64,000 nucleotides of DNA from Bacteroidota bacterium (lineage in GTDB: Bacteria > Bacteroidota > Ignavibacteria > Ignavibacteriales > Ignavibacteriaceae). Made by a program: the position numbers and the translations under genes. This document shows positions 62,007 through 64,000 of this stretch, in pieces. The notes beneath the pieces are model-generated. The model did not search any database and had not been told where the DNA came from. It saw nothing but the letters and a program-made list of their open reading frames with translations. Each line of letters begins with the position of its first letter. Position 1 is the first letter of the stretch. The stretch is taken from assembly GCA_021824565.1 (NCBI GenBank), contig JAKAKL010000054.1:30061-94060 (forward strand), read 5' to 3'.

Positions 62007-64000
62007 TTAAGATTCTTTTTTACTTGTAAAATTTAATTGAAGCTTGAGATATTTTTCTTTAATGATTTCCAATTCATTAATAATTAAATCCAGTTTCTCA
62101 ACAAGCCCGTCAGCCAAAGCTTGAGTCTTGCTGTCAAACCTTCCTTCTTTAGCTGATGTTTCCAATTCATGGCACAGTTCAGAGACAAACTCAATTCCTA
62201 AAGTAACACTGCTTCCTTTCAATTTATGAGCGGTAAACTGCAAGCCCTTCGCATCCTTGGTTTGTACTGAAGCTTTAATTTTATCGGTAATTTTCGGAAG
62301 CTCGCTGATATAAATATTTAACAGCTCGATTAAGAAATTCAGATCGCTTTCTGTTTCAATATCGCCGAGGAAAGAAATTTTAGTTTCATCAACAATTTTT
62401 GTTTGTGACTTTTCTTTTTTTACCTTGGAAATTAGTTCGCCTCTTTGTTCCGAAATTTTCTTGCTCCATTTGATCAAGGATTCCTGAAGCTCGTCAATTC
62501 TAATTGGCTTGCTGATGTAATCGTCCATACCAGCAGCAAGACATTCTTCTTTATCGCCCTGCATTGCATTGGCAGTCATCGCAATAATTTTTGGACGTTT
62601 GTCCGCTTCCAGTTCGTTCACAATTGTTTTAGTCGCTTCATAACCATCCATTTCCGGCATCAGAATATCCATCAAGACAATGTCATAATGAATATGCTTC
62701 ACTGCGTTAACAGCCTCATAGCCGTTTGCAGCAACATCTGCGCGGTATCCCATCTTATCAAGAATCCTCAAAGCAACTTTTTGGTTTACCGCATTATCTT
62801 CAGCAAGTAAAATCCTTAATGGATAACGTTCCGCAAGATCAACTTCTATTTTTGCTTCGGCTAAATGTTTTTCTTTTTTGACACCGGATGCGCCTGACAA
62901 AACCGAAACCAGAGTTTCATAAAGCTGCGTTTGTTTTATCGGCTTGCTGATAAATGCCGACAAATTTAGATGTGCAATTGTAGACGGATTTTCTTTCTTG
63001 CCGATTGAAGTTAAAATTACAATAGGCAGACTTTTTCCTGTGTTATGTTTTCTAATCTCTTCACACAAAGTCAAACCATCCATAGCCGGCATCTGATAAT
63101 CGAGAAGAGCAACATCAAATGTTTCGCCGCTCGCAATCCAATCAAGAGCAATTTGCGCTCCTTCAGCAACTTTAGTGAACATTCCCCAATTTTCTGCTTG
63201 AGTTTTTAAAATTACTCTATTCGTTTTATTGTCGTCTACAATTAAAACCTTTTTACCGGCAAGCTTTGGGATATGCCCGTATAAATAGATCTTTGAATGC
63301 GATTGAACTAATTCACCTTTTATGGTAAAATAAAATGTCGAACCCGCTCCGAATTCACTTTCAACCCACATAGTGCCGCCCATTAGCTCTGCAAGTCTCT
63401 TGCTGATCGCCAAGCCTAAGCCGGTGCCGCCGTGTGTTCTTGTTGTGGAAGCGTCAACCTGGCTGAATGATTTAAATAATCTATCCATTTTATCAGCAGG
63501 TATTCCGATTCCTGTATCTTTTACGGCTATCTTAATTTCATAAATATTATCTTCAACATGTTTTGCAAAAGCAGATACAAAAATTTCACCTTTCTCAGTA
63601 AACTTTATAGCATTATTAATCAAGTTGGTTAGTATTTGTCTAAGTCTTGTAATATCGCCTTTGATTGTAATTGGAGTGTTGCCGTCAACTTGATAAGCTA
63701 AATCTAAGCCTTTCTCACCTGCGCGTGAAGCTAATAGATCGAGTGAATCTTCAATGCATTCGCGAAGATCGAGCGGCTGCATTTCAAGTTCAAGTTTATC
63801 CGATTCGATTTTTGAAAAGTCAAGGATGTCATTTATAATGACTAAAAGCTGGTCGCCGCTCAGTCGAATAGTCTCGACATATTCACGTTGTTCATCGTCA
63901 AGATCAGTATCGAGAAGAAGCCCCGTCATTCCAATAACGCCGTTCATCGGGGTTCTAATTTCATGACTCATCAAAGCAAGAAATTCACTCTTCGCTTTAA
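62007..64000 (-). CDS. Hybrid sensor histidine kinase, 5'-truncated by window edge
   Basis: The visible C-terminal 664 codons hold the H box ([16 protein letters not shown]), an HATPase ([40 protein letters not shown]), two receiver domains and an Hpt domain. The first receiver domain has the phosphoacceptor in [11 protein letters not shown] and the second in [11 protein letters not shown]. The Hpt phosphoacceptor is in AHKLKGSS. This is a multistep phosphorelay kinase of the BarA/ArcB type. The N-terminal sensor lies beyond position 64000. The SixA-like gene nearby might act on its Hpt domain. Confidence 0.93.
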   Translation of the reverse strand, partial: KAKSEFLALMSHEIRTPMNGVIGMTGLLLDTDLDDEQREYVETIRLSGDQLLVIINDILDFSKIESDKLELEMQPLDLRECIEDSLDLLASRAGEKGLDLAYQVDGNTPITIKGDITRLRQILTNLINNAIKFTEKGEIFVSAFAKHVEDNIYEIKIAVKDTGIGIPADKMDRLFKSFSQVDASTTRTHGGTGLGLAISKRLAELMGGTMWVESEFGAGSTFYFTIKGELVQSHSKIYLYGHIPKLAGKKVLIVDDNKTNRVILKTQAENWGMFTKVAEGAQIALDWIASGETFDVALLDYQMPAMDGLTLCEEIRKHNTGKSLPIVILTSIGKKENPSTIAHLNLSAFISKPIKQTQLYETLVSVLSGASGVKKEKHLAEAKIEVDLAERYPLRILLAEDNAVNQKVALRILDKMGYRADVAANGYEAVNAVKHIHYDIVLMDILMPEMDGYEATKTIVNELEADKRPKIIAMTANAMQGDKEECLAAGMDDYISKPIRIDELQESLIKWSKKISEQRGELISKVKKEKSQTKIVDETKISFLGDIETESDLNFLIELLNIYISELPKITDKIKASVQTKDAKGLQFTAHKLKGSSVTLGIEFVSELCHELETSAKEGRFDSKTQALADGLVEKLDLIINELEIIKEKYLKLQLNFTSKKES

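Overview
The window reads as a chromosomal segment from a member of the Ignavibacteria/Chlorobi branch of the Bacteroidota superphylum. The evidence is low GC content, five secreted proteins ending in the type IX secretion (T9SS) type-A sorting domain with the YPNPFNP motif common in Ignavibacteria, a fused E1 alpha/beta 2-oxoacid dehydrogenase, a CarboxypepD_reg-like/TonB-type outer-membrane protein and many small lipoproteins. The assignment rests on family resemblance seen by eye; no search was run. There are about 50 credible protein genes, one tRNA-Leu(CAG) and one small SRP RNA.

Layout. 0-5.5 kb (minus): a 2-oxoacid dehydrogenase operon, lpdA - lipB - E1 alpha/beta fusion - E2 (E2 runs off the left edge). 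5.7-10.1 kb (plus): an electron-transfer operon with a Cys-rich MerR-type regulator, a 7-haem membrane-anchored cytochrome c, a b561-like cytochrome b and an octahaem cytochrome c resembling the tetrathionate-reductase (OTR) family, closed by a strong terminator. 10.1-14.1 kb: a YciI-like protein, two alpha/beta hydrolases, a lipoprotein and an unrecognised protein. 14.2-17.7 kb: an accessory patch with a restriction-modification pair, about 490 bp of 21-bp-register tandem repeats and a VapBC-like toxin-antitoxin pair. 17.7-26.3 kb: two T9SS cargo proteins, a PDZ-containing histidine kinase with its NarL-type response regulator, a small membrane protein and an aldo/keto reductase. 26.5-32.9 kb: a four-gene operon joining a secreted protein, a FecR-domain protein, a probable outer-membrane barrel and a CHASE2-adenylate cyclase. 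33-42.2 kb: lipoproteins, a thiazoline-carboxylate hydrolase relative, a small barrel and three T9SS propeller or surface proteins. 42.2-45.4 kb: repeat-rich, gene-poor DNA with REP-like hairpins. 45.4-51.4 kb: a DUF6266-like protein, a TonB-type receptor, a lipoprotein and a YeiH-type exporter with a LysR regulator. 51.5-64 kb: mostly housekeeping genes (tRNA-Leu, PBP1A, LpxH, M1 aminopeptidase, GlgC, UvrC, SixA, SRP RNA) and a hybrid histidine kinase cut by the right edge.

How the genes work together. LpdA, E1 and E2 form one dehydrogenase complex, and LipB supplies octanoyl groups for the two lipoyl domains of E2. The cytochrome operon looks like a quinol-to-periplasm electron route ending in the octahaem protein, probably under the adjacent Cys-rich regulator. 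The 26-33 kb operon looks like an envelope-to-cAMP signalling unit.

The most unusual items are the two 21-bp-register repeat arrays, which stay open in one minus-strand frame but lack a start codon; the MerR/cytochrome module with its palindromic operator; the FecR/barrel/CHASE2-cyclase operon; and a palindromic mini-insertion inside a T9SS sorting domain.
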